The translations under genes and the position numbers were made by a program. Below, one piece after another: positions 14,468-23,544 of a stretch of DNA of 32,723 bases. Position 1 is the stretch's first letter, and every line of letters starts with the position of its first letter. This DNA is from Natrialba aegyptia DSM 13077 (GTDB taxonomy: Archaea > Halobacteriota > Halobacteria > Halobacteriales > Natrialbaceae). The notes under the pieces are model-generated. The model was not told the origin of the DNA. It was given only the letters and a program-made list of their open reading frames with translations, and ran no database searches. The DNA is taken from contig NZ_AOIP01000020.1 of the NCBI RefSeq assembly GCF_000337535.1, positions 1 to 32,723 on the forward strand, in the 5' to 3' direction.

Positions 14468-15343
14468 TTAGGGCAGTGTCGTCGTTCGATCCGAGAGCCG
14501 CCGTTCGACCGTCGCGATGATCGTTTCCGGCGCGTCGAGGGACTCGCGGTCGAGACGCACGTCGAACAGCCCGCGATCGAAGACGAGTTCGTCGTCGCGC
14601 AGGCGGACGTGATCGATTTCGTCCCAGGGGACGAATCTGCTGGTGTAGGGTCGCTGTTTGACGAGGCCGTTCTCGTAGAGCCGGATCTCGGGGTCCGTTC
14701 CGGTTTCGCCGACGCGGAATCGGCCCTCGATGAACCCGCCGACGAGCCAGCAGAGTCCGAGCGTCCCCCAGCCGAGCGCGGTGAGCCAGTTCCCGCCGGC
14801 CGCGTTGAGGACACCAAGCGCCGGCCAGGCGACGAGCAAAAGCGCGTCTATCTTTGGCGTGCGTGGCGGGTGCCAGCGACACGCCGCGATCGGACGGCCG
14901 TGCGCTCTGTCGGCGGCGTACCGCGTCTCGGCGACACCCTGCAGCACGTATCCGGCGACGAGGAGCGCGCTCGTCGACGCGGCGGCCACGAGTCCGAGTT
15001 CGGTATCGACCGGACCCAGCACCGAGGCGAGGCCGACGAGCCCGAACGGTACTATAGGAAAGAACGGCGCGGCTCGCTGAACTCGGCCGCGGCCCAGTCG
15101 GGCCGGGAGGTCGTGGAAGCGACGGTGGACGGCGGTACCGAGACCGATCCCGACGACGAGTCCGACGAGGGTCACACCGGCGAGGACAGCGGTATCACCG
15201 TTCAGTGCCGTTGCACCCGTCAACGCCACCGCTGCGAAGACGACGCCGATGTAGCCCGCGAGAATGCGTCGCTCCATCGCAGCAGAGACGGATGCCGTGG
15301 CAGTACCGCCGTCAGCTTCCCCTGCGGATGAACGACCGTTCAT
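14468..15343 (-). CDS. Multi-helix membrane protein with a PH-like C-terminal domain, function unknown
   Basis: The protein has 291 residues. After a polar N-terminus (~20 residues) there are about six hydrophobic helices between residues ~25 and ~210, with a basic loop in the middle (GRGRVQRAAPFF). The C-terminal ~70 residues are soluble and beta-rich: EIRLYENGLVKQRPYTSRFV, then WDEIDHVRLRDDELVFDR. This is the pattern of a bacterial PH-like domain on the cytosolic face. I recognise no specific family. The ATG at 15343 is chosen because the sequence upstream of it in this frame is Arg-rich and does not look like coding sequence. It is convergent with the YigZ-like gene and 50 nt from the next minus-strand gene. 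Confidence 0.68.
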   Translation of the reverse strand: MNGRSSAGEADGGTATASVSAAMERRILAGYIGVVFAAVALTGATALNGDTAVLAGVTLVGLVVGIGLGTAVHRRFHDLPARLGRGRVQRAAPFFPIVPFGLVGLASVLGPVDTELGLVAAASTSALLVAGYVLQGVAETRYAADRAHGRPIAACRWHPPRTPKIDALLLVAWPALGVLNAAGGNWLTALGWGTLGLCWLVGGFIEGRFRVGETGTDPEIRLYENGLVKQRPYTSRFVPWDEIDHVRLRDDELVFDRGLFDVRLDRESLDAPETIIATVERRLSDRTTTLP

Positions 15344-15393
15344 ACGCTTCCGTACGCGAATCGAGGGTATATGTGTACCGGAGCTGACCAGTC

Positions 15394-15636
15394 TCAGACC
15401 TCGCCGGCGACGGCTGCGGAGCGGTCGGCGGTACCCGTCGTGGTCCCGCGCGATCGGTTCCGATTCGTGAGGCCGACGAGCATCGCCAACCCGAGTCCGC
15501 GGAGCGACAGGGTGATTCCGGAACTCGTCAGTGACAGGTTGATACCGGCGACGGCGAGCACTCCCTCGAGAATCAAGAGCGGGATCTCGGGTACCACCAG
15601 TAGAATTGGAGGAACCACGTAAATTCTCTCCCACAT
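15394..15636 (-). CDS. Small hydrophobic membrane protein, function unknown
   Basis: The protein has 80 residues from the ATG at 15636. It starts MWERIYVVPPILLVVPEIPL and has about three short hydrophobic segments up to residue ~60, then a polar Thr/Arg tail. The open frame extends to 15729 but would overlap the start of the divergent symporter gene, so the downstream ATG is preferred. No family is recognised, and it might be a conserved small membrane protein or a spurious frame. The overall pattern of helices and loop charges makes coding more likely than not. Confidence 0.5.
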   Translation of the reverse strand: MWERIYVVPPILLVVPEIPLLILEGVLAVAGINLSLTSSGITLSLRGLGLAMLVGLTNRNRSRGTTTGTADRSAAVAGEV

Positions 15637-15712
15637 GTAAAACCGTAAGGCATGTGCGCTCTGTACTTCGGAAGTATTATCACCTGATTTCAAGAGCCTA
15701 CCACATGAGAGT

Positions 15713-17035
15713 ATGACTGGATTCTTCATGACCTTATGGAGACAATATCGATCGGTACCGATTGTCTATCGGATCGGAGTAGCGTTCGTTCTCGGCGCTA
15801 TCGTCGGGTTGGCCGTCGGTCAGCCGGCGATGGAACTCCAGCCGATCGGTGACTTGTTCGTCCGATTGCTCGAGATGATCATCGTTCCGATCATCATTTT
15901 CACGTTGTTGATGGCGACGCGGGAACTGTCCCCGAAAAACCTGGGTCGGATTGGCGGACAGGTCGTGCTCCTGTATCTCGCCACGACCGCCGTTGCCATC
16001 GGAATGGGACTTGGCGTTAGTAATCTCATCGATCCCGGGACGGGGATGACCTTAGAGCAGACGGACGTCCAGACTGGACAGACGCCGTCGCTGACGGATC
16101 AAGTGTTCAATATCGTCCCCGAAAACCCCATCACTGCGATGGCGGAGGGGAACATCCTCGCGATCATCTTCTTCACGCTCGTCTTCGGCCTCGGGATGAC
16201 GATGGTCCGAGCGGAAGTCGAACCCGACTCGGCCGTCCGGAACGGCATCGACACCATCTTCGACGTGGTTGATGCCGGCGCAGAGGTTATGTTCAAAATC
16301 GTCTGGGGAGTCATGGAATTCGGCGTCCTCGGCGTATTTGCGCTGATGGCGGCGCTGTTCGGAGAAGTCGGTGCCCAGGCCATCGGAGCGTATTTCTCCC
16401 TCTCGATGACGCTCGCGATCGCCATCGGACTTCAGATCGCGCTGGTCTACCTCCTGGTCATCATTCGAGGTGCGGTTGGCGTTTCACCCGTCGACTTCCT
16501 TCGCGGCATCAAGGAGGCACTTATTACGGCACTCAGTATTCGGTCGTCCACCGCGACGCTCCCCATCTCGATGTCGGACGCCGACGAGAACCTCCAGATC
16601 AAAGAGCGCGTATACGGTTTCTCGCTCCCGCTGGGAGCCACGATCAACATGGACGGCACGGCGATGTACCTCGGCATCGTCGCCATCTTCGCTGCGAACA
16701 TCGCCGGTGCTTCACTCACACTAGTCGAACAGCTTACTATTCTGCTGACCGCGCTTCTTATGAGCATCGGCACTGCGGGCGTTCCCAGCGCGAGTCTGGT
16801 CATGATGACCGCGGTGTTGACTCAAGTCGGGCTTCCACTCGAAGTGATCGGGATGATCGCGGGTATCGATCCGCTGCTTGACCGCCTCCGGACGATGAAC
16901 AACATCGCCGGCGATATGGCGGTAACGACGGTCGTTGCAAAGTGGAACGATGCGATCGACCTCACATCCGGCGTGTGGGCTGACGCCCCCGCCGAGTTCA
17001 GTGAGGAAGCCGTTAGCGCGACGAACGACGACTGA
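15713..17035 (+). CDS. Dicarboxylate/amino acid:cation symporter (DAACS, GltP/DctA type)
   Basis: This 440-residue carrier of the SLC1/DAACS family brings in glutamate, aspartate or C4-dicarboxylates with Na+ or H+. The hallmark motifs are in order: a serine-rich hairpin SSTATLP (278-284), NMDGTA (312-317) with its cation-binding Asn and Asp, the second hairpin GTAGVPSAS (353-361), and RTMNNIAGD (393-401) in the last helix. Eight transmembrane helices are expected. The position after RTMNN is Ile and not a polar residue, and the usual substrate-selecting Arg or Asp is not obvious in helix 8, so the substrate is left open. It is followed 256 nt later, on the same strand, by a class III aminotransferase, which could act on an imported amino acid. 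Confidence 0.92.
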   Translation: MTGFFMTLWRQYRSVPIVYRIGVAFVLGAIVGLAVGQPAMELQPIGDLFVRLLEMIIVPIIIFTLLMATRELSPKNLGRIGGQVVLLYLATTAVAIGMGLGVSNLIDPGTGMTLEQTDVQTGQTPSLTDQVFNIVPENPITAMAEGNILAIIFFTLVFGLGMTMVRAEVEPDSAVRNGIDTIFDVVDAGAEVMFKIVWGVMEFGVLGVFALMAALFGEVGAQAIGAYFSLSMTLAIAIGLQIALVYLLVIIRGAVGVSPVDFLRGIKEALITALSIRSSTATLPISMSDADENLQIKERVYGFSLPLGATINMDGTAMYLGIVAIFAANIAGASLTLVEQLTILLTALLMSIGTAGVPSASLVMMTAVLTQVGLPLEVIGMIAGIDPLLDRLRTMNNIAGDMAVTTVVAKWNDAIDLTSGVWADAPAEFSEEAVSATNDD

Positions 17036-17291
17036 ACACCCCTAAATTCCGATAAATGATACACGGTGCGCGGAATATCACGGTCGGAATCGCGGATCCA
17101 CGCGACAGACACAGCCCTGAAACCGTACGACGTCACCCATCTGAGGTTACATCTCTGTGCAACTCGAGTGGGAAAATTGGGGTTGGATTGGTTCGGACGG
17201 ACGCAATCATCCGCTCCTCGCTTCGACCCGATCGCTACAAACCGGGATCGGCCTCCGCGGTCGGAACGGTGCCGTTGTCGGGGTGGGCACT

Positions 17292-18659
17292 GTGACCGAT
17301 TCCGATCGTACGGAATCCGACGAAATCAACCCTGCGGAGGGAGTGAAAGGCGATTTTTCGACGAACACGAACCGAATGGAACCGATCGTTGACCGCGCAC
17401 GCGAGATAATCCCTGGCGGTGCACAGACCGGGTTGCGGGCACAGGCGTACGACACGGGGGATGTCGCCTTCGAGTCGGCGTCGGGTGCCACGCTGACGAC
17501 CGTCGCCGGTGAGCAGTACACCGACTACCACCTCGGATTCGGCCCGATCATCCTCGGCCACGCTCACGAGGATGTCGACGCGGCGGCCCGAGCGGCTATC
17601 GACGACGGCGTCTTGTACGGTGCGGGCACAACACCGCTGGAGGTCGAGGTTGCTGAACGCCTCGTCGACCTCGTACCCAGCGTCGAGATGGTGAACTTCT
17701 GCAACAGCGGCAGTGAAGCCACTTATCACGCGATCCGGCTCGCCCGAGCCGCCACCGGTAACGAGAAGGTGCTAAAATTCGAGGGCTGTTACCATGGCTG
17801 GCACGACTACGTCGACGTCAGCGTCTATCCACCCGCCGACCGCGTCGGCGAGCGTTATCCCGAGTCCGACGGTATGCTCCCGGCAGCCGTCGAGAACACG
17901 CTTGTCGCTCCGTTCAACGATCCCGACGCCGTCGAGGGGATCGTTCGCGACCACAGCGACGACCTCGCGGCGGTCATCCTCGAGCCCGTTCCCCACTCCG
18001 TCGGCTGTCTCCACCCGCGAACGGAGTTCCTCGAGACGCTGCGCGAGGTGACCGAAGTCCACGGCGTTCCGTTGATCTTCGACGAGGTCATCAGCGGCTT
18101 CCGTCACTCGCCACACGGCGTTCAGGGCGAGGTCAACGTTACCCCCGATCTCACTTGCGTCGCGAAGGCCTTGGGCAACGGGTATCCCGTGGCGGCCGTC
18201 GGTGGCCGATCAGATCTACTCGCCCAGGCGGGCGGTGACAACGAGTCCGGCGTTGTCATCAGCGGGACGTATTCGGGTAGTCTTCCGGGACTAGCCGCTG
18301 CACGCGAGACTATCGACACCATCGTCGCCGAGGACGTTCAGGCGTCCCTGACCGACCTCGGTGACCGCTATCGCGACGGGCTGGCCGACCTACTCGAGGA
18401 CCACGGGGTCGACGGCCGGGTTGTCGGCCACCGGAGCATTTTCAGCGTTCAATTCGGCGTGCGTGGCGAACCCCGTACCTACGAGGACGTTCTCGGACTC
18501 GACGAGGAGCGCTTCCACGCGTTCGCGGCGGGCATGCGAGAGCGCGGCCACTTCTTCACGCCGAACCCGTACAAGCGCCACCACCTTTCGGCCGCTCACG
18601 ACGAGGCCCACCTCGAGTCTTATCTCGAGGCTGCCGATACGGTACTCGCTGAACTCTGA
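17292..18659 (+). CDS. HemL-like class III aminotransferase (PLP-dependent), substrate unknown
   Basis: The protein has 455 residues from the GTG at 17292, or 427 from the ATG at 17376. The core is a fold-type I PLP enzyme related to glutamate-1-semialdehyde aminomutase: IPGGAQTG near the start, FCNSGSEATYHAIRLARA for phosphate binding, YHGWHDYVD, IFDEVISGFR for the pyridine ring, and the Schiff-base lysine K292 in CVAKALGNGYPVAA. Canonical HemL sequences have a different segment after SGFR (usually a VG-G-A-Q motif) and around the lysine, so I do not call it hemL. The GTG is preferred because the acidic segment TDSDRTESDEINPAEG looks coding. It may share transcription with the upstream symporter, although a 256-nt gap makes separate promoters possible. 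Confidence 0.85.
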   Translation: MTDSDRTESDEINPAEGVKGDFSTNTNRMEPIVDRAREIIPGGAQTGLRAQAYDTGDVAFESASGATLTTVAGEQYTDYHLGFGPIILGHAHEDVDAAARAAIDDGVLYGAGTTPLEVEVAERLVDLVPSVEMVNFCNSGSEATYHAIRLARAATGNEKVLKFEGCYHGWHDYVDVSVYPPADRVGERYPESDGMLPAAVENTLVAPFNDPDAVEGIVRDHSDDLAAVILEPVPHSVGCLHPRTEFLETLREVTEVHGVPLIFDEVISGFRHSPHGVQGEVNVTPDLTCVAKALGNGYPVAAVGGRSDLLAQAGGDNESGVVISGTYSGSLPGLAAARETIDTIVAEDVQASLTDLGDRYRDGLADLLEDHGVDGRVVGHRSIFSVQFGVRGEPRTYEDVLGLDEERFHAFAAGMRERGHFFTPNPYKRHHLSAAHDEAHLESYLEAADTVLAEL

Positions 18660-18815
18660 TTCGGCTTCTGAACCAGAGACGTGTCCCAGGGGACGGCACG
18701 CTCAACTGTCTTCTCGATCACGCTCCGTGTGAACCTCTTACTTCCAACTGTTGATGCCACCGCCGACCTCCCTCTCTTCGACTTCTTCCTGTACGACGTA
18801 CCGGAACGCGAACAT

Positions 18816-18822
18816 CTTTTAC
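18816..18822 (+). promoter_or_regulatory. TATA-like box for the S9 peptidase gene
   Basis: CTTTTAC is centred about 26 nt before the ATG at 18845, which fits a leaderless transcript and supports that start. Confidence 0.55.
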
Positions 18823-18844
18823 GTTCCTCCCGGAGACAGCGTAC

Positions 18845-21094
18845 ATGAACGCCATTACCGCAGCCGATTACTACGATTTGCGGCAGGTTTCGGAACCCCG
18901 ACTCTCGCCGGACGACGAACGGGTGGCGTTCGTCCGCCGAACGCCGACGGACGACCGATCCCACGAAGCGACGATTTTCGTCGTCCCGGTCGGCGGCGAC
19001 GAACCGACCCAGTTCACCATCAGCGAGGGCGTCGATAGCCAGCCCCGCTTTAGCCCCGACGGCGATCGCCTCGCGTTCGTCAGCACCCGCGGCGAGGCCG
19101 ACGACCGACAGCAACTCTGGGTCGCCCCCACGACGGGCGGCGAGGCCCGCCAACTCACGTCCGTCGTCGGCGGCGTCACCGAACTCGAGTGGAGCCCCGA
19201 CGGCTCGCGGCTGCTCTTCACCCAGCGCGTCACCGCCGACGACCGCGCGGAAGACCGCGACCTCGCGGTCGATCCCGACTACGAACCCGCGGAGCCGGAC
19301 CCGCGCGTGATCGACCGCATGGTCTACCGCGCCGACACCGAGTACGCGGACGGCCGACGAAGCCACGCGTACGTTTTGGACGTCGAGACGGCGCTCGAAC
19401 GCGACGCCGATCCTCGGGAGGCGGGGACCGGCGACGCCATCGAGCGCCTCATCGACGGCGACGAGGACCACATCAGCCCGACCTGGGGCGACGACGCCAC
19501 GATCTACTACGCGGTCAAAACCGCCGCCGAGGGCGTCCACCCCGACGACTCGCTCCGCTACGACCTGTACGAGCACGACCTCGACACCGACGAGGCGACG
19601 GCCTTTGCGCAGACGACGGGCTGGGCAACTGAACTCGCGGCGACGGCGGACGGCCTGGTTGCGTTCGAGTTCACTCCGGCGGAACGGTCCTCGATGCGCC
19701 AGACGGAGGTCCGCGTCCACGATCGGGAGACGGGAACGGAGACGACGCCGACGGCGTCGCTCGATCGGACGATCGGTCACCGCTGTGACTTCGCGTGGGC
19801 ACCGGACGGCGAGTCGCTGTATTTCACGACGCCGGAGACGGGATCGCGGGTGCTCTGGTCGGTCGCCGTCGGCGCGGGGATGGGAGCCGGTGCTGATGAC
19901 GGGACGAGTGACGAGGTCGGCAGCGAGGAGCCGACGCGCGTCTACGGCGAGGGCGTTACGGTCGCGGATTTCTCGGTCGGCGAGAACGCGGTGGCCCTCG
20001 TCCAGAGTGAGTGGGATCATCCCGGCGACGTGTTCGTCACGACGCGAAGCGGCACCGAGACCCACCGGCTGACGCGCGTCAACGGCGATCTGCTCGCGGA
20101 CCGGGCGGTGCGCCAGCCCGAAGAAGTCTGGTTCGAGGGCGGTGCCGTCGCCGATGGTGGTACTGGTGACGGTGCCGGTGCGGAGGGTGGTACGGATGAC
20201 GGCGTCAAGGGCGGCGATGGCGGGGACGACGGCGACGGAGCGGAGACGCAAATTCAGGGCTGGCTCCTGACGCCGCCAGAGTTCGACGCCGACGCCGCGG
20301 GCGGGCCGGACGAGACGTATCCGCTCGTCGTCGAGATTCACGGCGGCCCGCACGCCCAGTGGACGACTGCGGGGACGATGTGGCACGAGTTCCAGACGCT
20401 CGCGGCGCAGGGCTACGTCGTCTTCTGGTGTAACCCGCGGGGCTCGACGGGGTACGGCGAGGCGCACGCGACGGCGATCGACCGCGACTGGGGCGACGTT
20501 ACCCTCGCGGACGTGCTCTCGGGCGTCGAGACGGTCTGCGAGCGCGAGTTCGTCGACGAAGACGAGACCTTCGTCACCGGGGGGAGCTTCGGCGGGTTCA
20601 TGACCGCGTGGACGGTCACCCGAACTGACCGCTTCCGGGCGGCGGTTTCCCAGCGCGGCGTCTACGACCTCACCGGTTTCTACGGCTCGACGGACGCGTT
20701 CAAACTGATCGAGGGCGATTTCGACGCGACGCCCTGGGACGAACCCGATTTCCTCTGGGAGAACTCGCCGGTAGCACACGTCGCCGAGGTCGAGACGCCG
20801 ACGCTGGTGCTTCACTCCGATCGCGACTACCGCACGCCGGCCAACACCGCCGAACTGTTCTACCTCGGCCTGCAGAAACACGGCGTCGACACCCGGATGG
20901 TCCGCTACCCGCGCGAGGGACACGAACTCTCACGGTCCGGAGAGCCCGGTCACGTCGTGGATCGCCTCGAACGTCTCGTCCGCTGGTTCGACGGCTACGC
21001 CGACTCGCGCGAGGCCCGGCCGGCGCTCGAGCGCGAGCGCGGTGCAGGTCTGTCCGGCGGGCTAGCCGAGTCGGACGAGTCGGACGAGGAGTGA
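18845..21094 (+). CDS. S9-family serine peptidase (acylaminoacyl/dipeptidyl peptidase type)
   Basis: This is a 749-residue cytosolic peptidase. Residues ~1-440 form a WD40-like beta-propeller with several repeats of the type FSPDGDRLAFVS and WSPDGSRLLFT, which limits access to short peptides. The C-terminal ~260 residues are an alpha/beta hydrolase with the triad S581 in GGSFGGFMTAW, D661 in HSDRDYRTP and H693 in REGHELS; HGGPHAQW carries the oxyanion region. Between the domains is a Gly/Asp-rich low-complexity insert at ~437-470. No signal peptide is present. A likely role is breakdown of small peptides or removal of blocked N-terminal residues. The gene stands alone, and a heptanucleotide tandem repeat begins just after its stop. 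Confidence 0.93.
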   Translation: MNAITAADYYDLRQVSEPRLSPDDERVAFVRRTPTDDRSHEATIFVVPVGGDEPTQFTISEGVDSQPRFSPDGDRLAFVSTRGEADDRQQLWVAPTTGGEARQLTSVVGGVTELEWSPDGSRLLFTQRVTADDRAEDRDLAVDPDYEPAEPDPRVIDRMVYRADTEYADGRRSHAYVLDVETALERDADPREAGTGDAIERLIDGDEDHISPTWGDDATIYYAVKTAAEGVHPDDSLRYDLYEHDLDTDEATAFAQTTGWATELAATADGLVAFEFTPAERSSMRQTEVRVHDRETGTETTPTASLDRTIGHRCDFAWAPDGESLYFTTPETGSRVLWSVAVGAGMGAGADDGTSDEVGSEEPTRVYGEGVTVADFSVGENAVALVQSEWDHPGDVFVTTRSGTETHRLTRVNGDLLADRAVRQPEEVWFEGGAVADGGTGDGAGAEGGTDDGVKGGDGGDDGDGAETQIQGWLLTPPEFDADAAGGPDETYPLVVEIHGGPHAQWTTAGTMWHEFQTLAAQGYVVFWCNPRGSTGYGEAHATAIDRDWGDVTLADVLSGVETVCEREFVDEDETFVTGGSFGGFMTAWTVTRTDRFRAAVSQRGVYDLTGFYGSTDAFKLIEGDFDATPWDEPDFLWENSPVAHVAEVETPTLVLHSDRDYRTPANTAELFYLGLQKHGVDTRMVRYPREGHELSRSGEPGHVVDRLERLVRWFDGYADSREARPALERERGAGLSGGLAESDESDEE

Positions 21095-21100
21095 CGGATG

Positions 21101-21149
21101 ACGAGCGACGAACGATAAACGACGAGCGACGAGCGACGAGCGACGAACG
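21101..21149. repeat. Heptanucleotide tandem repeat, seven units
   Basis: Seven consecutive 7-bp units follow the peptidase stop at 21094: ACGAGCG at 21101, ACGAACG, ATAAACG, then ACGAGCG three times, then ACGAACG ending at 21149. Five units differ by one base at most from the consensus ACGAGCG in position 5, and the third unit is more diverged. The 3' end of the peptidase gene has related GACGAGTCG words, so the array may have grown from the gene's own end. Confidence 0.85.
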
Positions 21150-21259
21150 GCGGATGTAGCCGCCCTCGCTGTCCGGCGATCGATCATCGATCCGCCCTCA
21201 TCGCCGACCGCGCGTTCACAGGGGCTACTCCTACGGGTCAGGCACGCGTTCGATCGGGT

Positions 21260-21463
21260 ATGGACAGAAACGTCGGCGGCGTCGATCGCTTCCTTCGCGG
21301 TACGCTCGGGCTCGCCCTTCTGCTCATCGGGTACCGAAATCGGGAGAAAACGGCCGGCACGCTCGCGTTCATCGCCGGGAGCGACCTCCTCGCGACGGCC
21401 GTCATCCAGCGGTGCCCGATAAACGCCCTTCTCGGGATCGATACCTGCGGGCGCAGCGAGTGA
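21260..21463 (+). CDS. DUF2892-family small membrane protein
   Basis: The protein has 67 residues and the standard DUF2892 (YgaP-like inner membrane) layout: MDRNVGGVDRFLRGTLG at the start, a helix LALLLIGY, a second helix TAGTLAFIAGSDLLATAVI, and the conserved end CPINALLGIDTC. The two cysteines (in QRCPINALLG and GIDTC) and the NVG-x-x-DR motif are the diagnostic residues. Members occur alone or fused to rhodanese domains, and their role is not established. It is convergent with the cupin gene, with 16 nt between stops. Confidence 0.9.
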   Translation: MDRNVGGVDRFLRGTLGLALLLIGYRNREKTAGTLAFIAGSDLLATAVIQRCPINALLGIDTCGRSE

Positions 21464-21479
21464 CCTACCGCCCGTCCGT

Positions 21480-21881
21480 TCACTCGTCCCGGTTGAACTC
21501 GTCTCGGCTGTCCGGATCGTACTGCACCGCGTCGTCAGCGGCCGGCGGCGCACCGATCGCCATCACTTCGATCGCTTCGTCCGCGCGGGCCGGATTGTAG
21601 GCTCGGTGCGGGGACGCAGGCTGAGCCGTGAACGTCGCCCCCGTGGGAACCTTGAACTCGCCGTCGGGCGTTTCGACGTGGAGCGGTCCCGAGAGAACGA
21701 CGAACGCCTCCTCCTGTTGCTCGTGATAGTGATACGCAAGCGGCAGCTGTTCGCCGGGCTCCGCCGAGAAGTGATTGATCGCCACGTTCTCCAATCCGGC
21801 CGTCTCGCTCACCCGCCGGCAGTCGCAGGGCCGATCCCCGACCGCGTCGAGTTCGTCCGGATCGACGACGCTGTAGGGCAT
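21480..21881 (-). CDS. Cupin-domain protein
   Basis: The 133-residue protein has a single cupin beta-barrel. The metal-binding motif is HYHEQQEEAFVVLSG (His, His, Glu in motif 1), and the second motif includes GATFTAQPASPHRAYNP with the remaining His. The N-terminal segment has CDC (residues 19-21), which may be unrelated to the active site. Cupins range from enzymes to sensors; nothing here identifies the substrate. The ATG at 21881 (MPYSVVDPDEL) is the natural start. It lies 50 nt downstream of the upp stop on the same strand and may be transcribed with it. Confidence 0.85.
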   Translation of the reverse strand: MPYSVVDPDELDAVGDRPCDCRRVSETAGLENVAINHFSAEPGEQLPLAYHYHEQQEEAFVVLSGPLHVETPDGEFKVPTGATFTAQPASPHRAYNPARADEAIEVMAIGAPPAADDAVQYDPDSRDEFNRDE

Positions 21882-21931
21882 GGCTGACCCGTTACCGGCG
21901 AGGCGCAAAAGTGTCGCGGTCCGCGCGCCGA

Positions 21932-22609
21932 TCAGGTCGTTCGGAACGCCCGGTCGCCGGCGTCGCCCAGCCCCGGGATGATGAAGCCGTCGTCGTCGAG
22001 TCGGTCGTCGATCGAGACCGTCAACAGGTCGGTCTCGGGGAACTCGTCGTCGACCCGCAGGAGGCCCTCGGGCGCGGAGACCGCAGAGAGCACGATCAGG
22101 TTCTCCGGGTCGGACGAGTTCTCGACGACGTGATCGAGGACGGTGCACATCGTGGAGCCGGTGGCGAGCATCGGATCGGCGATGATGACCGTGTCGTCCT
22201 CGGTGATCTCGGGGAGTTTGACGTAGTCGACGGAGATCGGGAACGAACCGTCCTCCGCGCGCCCGGCCTCCTCGTTGCGACTGGCGCTGATGACGCCCTG
22301 TCGGGCGCGGGGGAACGCCTTCAGGAGTCCCTCGACGAACGGCGTCGCCGCGCGCAGAACGTTGATGATCACGACGTCGTCGAGGCCGCGGACCCGTTCG
22401 CCCATCGTGGTCTCGAGGGGCGTCTCGATCTCGACGTACTCGGTTTCCATGCGGCCGTCGATGATCTCGTAGCCGCAGATGCGGCCGAGTTTGACGAGGC
22501 CCTTGCGGAAACTGACCTGCTCGGTTTCGATGTCTCGAAGCTGCGAGAGCGTGTGTTTCGCGAGTGCGTGTGTCACGAGATACGCGTCATCCCGGTCTTC
22601 GATTGGCAT
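21932..22609 (-). CDS. upp: Uracil phosphoribosyltransferase
   Basis: This 225-residue enzyme (EC 2.4.2.9) salvages uracil by joining it to PRPP to give UMP in the cytosol. The PRPP loop is [11 protein letters not shown] (144-154). [15 protein letters not shown] near 82-96 and the C-terminal uracil-binding loop [13 protein letters not shown] are also clear. The length matches other haloarchaeal Upp proteins. The ATG at 22609 starts [19 protein letters not shown], the expected N-terminus; the open frame beyond it to 22720 reads into the divergent promoter region. It is divergent from the DUF5828 gene. Confidence 0.97.
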   Translation of the reverse strand: MPIEDRDDAYLVTHALAKHTLSQLRDIETEQVSFRKGLVKLGRICGYEIIDGRMETEYVEIETPLETTMGERVRGLDDVVIINVLRAATPFVEGLLKAFPRARQGVISASRNEEAGRAEDGSFPISVDYVKLPEITEDDTVIIADPMLATGSTMCTVLDHVVENSSDPENLIVLSAVSAPEGLLRVDDEFPETDLLTVSIDDRLDDDGFIIPGLGDAGDRAFRTT

Positions 22610-22742
22610 ACTCGTATGGCCACCCGCGGGGTAGTTCACAGTGTCGATCACCGGCGACGATGTCGCGTACACGCCCTTGCAAGGGGCTGACACGCAGCGG
22701 AGAAGTTTATGCCGGTCCATCTCCTACTACCCGCTCACTCGA

Positions 22743-23465
22743 ATGGAAGAGAGCATTTCGGGATTCAAAGTTCGCGGCGACTGGGGCGACGTCGTCGAAC
22801 ACGGCGAACGCATTACCCGGGCGCTGCGCGACGAAGGTGTCCACGATCCCGCACACGACTACGGCGCACACTTCGCTCGCGCCTTCGAAGAGTGGGACGA
22901 GTGGCGACCCAAGGCACACGAGACGCTCGACGCCGACGTCAGCGAGAAGACTGCAGACCAGGCGAGCGTCGAGGAGGGAACGGGCGAACAAGCTGGCAAA
23001 GACCCCGACGAAGACATCAAAACTGCCGGAGAGAAACTCACCACCTCCTACGAGCAACTCGAGGAGGACGACCCCGAGGCCGCCGTCGACAACTGGAAGG
23101 AATCGATCGACTACGTCGCCCGCGCAGCCGACTCCGCCGGCCGCAAGGCCCTCCGCCGCGTCGAAGACACCGTCTACCAGAACGTGATGACCCAACTCGC
23201 ACCGTACTACTTCGACAACGAACTCATCAGCGCCAACGTCCAGCAATCCGCCCGCAACGGCGACAACGGCGAACAGTTCGTCTTCGAGGTCAACGTCAAC
23301 GACGACGGTCTGAAAGATGCCGTCTCCGACCGCCTCGCTGAACTCGACGACGAAGTCGACCGCTGGCACGTCGAAGTCGAAAAGGATACCGGCGCTGCCG
23401 AGGCGATCGAGGGGGCGGAGCCGCCGCCGGAGGCCGATGATCAGTCGAAGTTCACGACGAACTGA
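22743..23465 (+). CDS. DUF5828-family protein, function unknown
   Basis: The protein has 240 residues and is soluble and highly acidic, of a type known only from haloarchaea. The N-terminal domain (~1-60) starts MEESISGFKVRGDWGDVVEH. Residues ~65-115 are a charged linker. The C-terminal domain (~120-225) has ADSAGRKALRRVEDTVYQNV and LAPYYFDNELISANVQQ, followed by a beta-rich stretch. No catalytic motif is visible. TATA-like AGTTTATG lies about 35 nt upstream of the ATG at 22743. Confidence 0.82.
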   Translation: MEESISGFKVRGDWGDVVEHGERITRALRDEGVHDPAHDYGAHFARAFEEWDEWRPKAHETLDADVSEKTADQASVEEGTGEQAGKDPDEDIKTAGEKLTTSYEQLEEDDPEAAVDNWKESIDYVARAADSAGRKALRRVEDTVYQNVMTQLAPYYFDNELISANVQQSARNGDNGEQFVFEVNVNDDGLKDAVSDRLAELDDEVDRWHVEVEKDTGAAEAIEGAEPPPEADDQSKFTTN

Positions 23466-23544
23466 GCCTTTGTGTGTCTCGGCCACATCAGCTATCTACA
23501 GGCCGGCACACACTTGTAGGGTCCGCGAATAGAATCCCCTGTAG

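Noticed and set aside
18738..18815. Minus-strand 25-codon open frame starting MFAFRYVVQEEVEEREVGG
   Set aside because: It reads like a small protein, but the only nearby AT-rich box is too close to its ATG and suits the divergent peptidase gene. There is not enough evidence to call it.
18620..20923. A 767-codon open frame antisense to the S9 peptidase gene
   Set aside because: It is the mirror of a gene with clear catalytic motifs. Long antisense frames are expected in GC-rich coding DNA, and the translation is Arg/Val-rich with no domain pattern.
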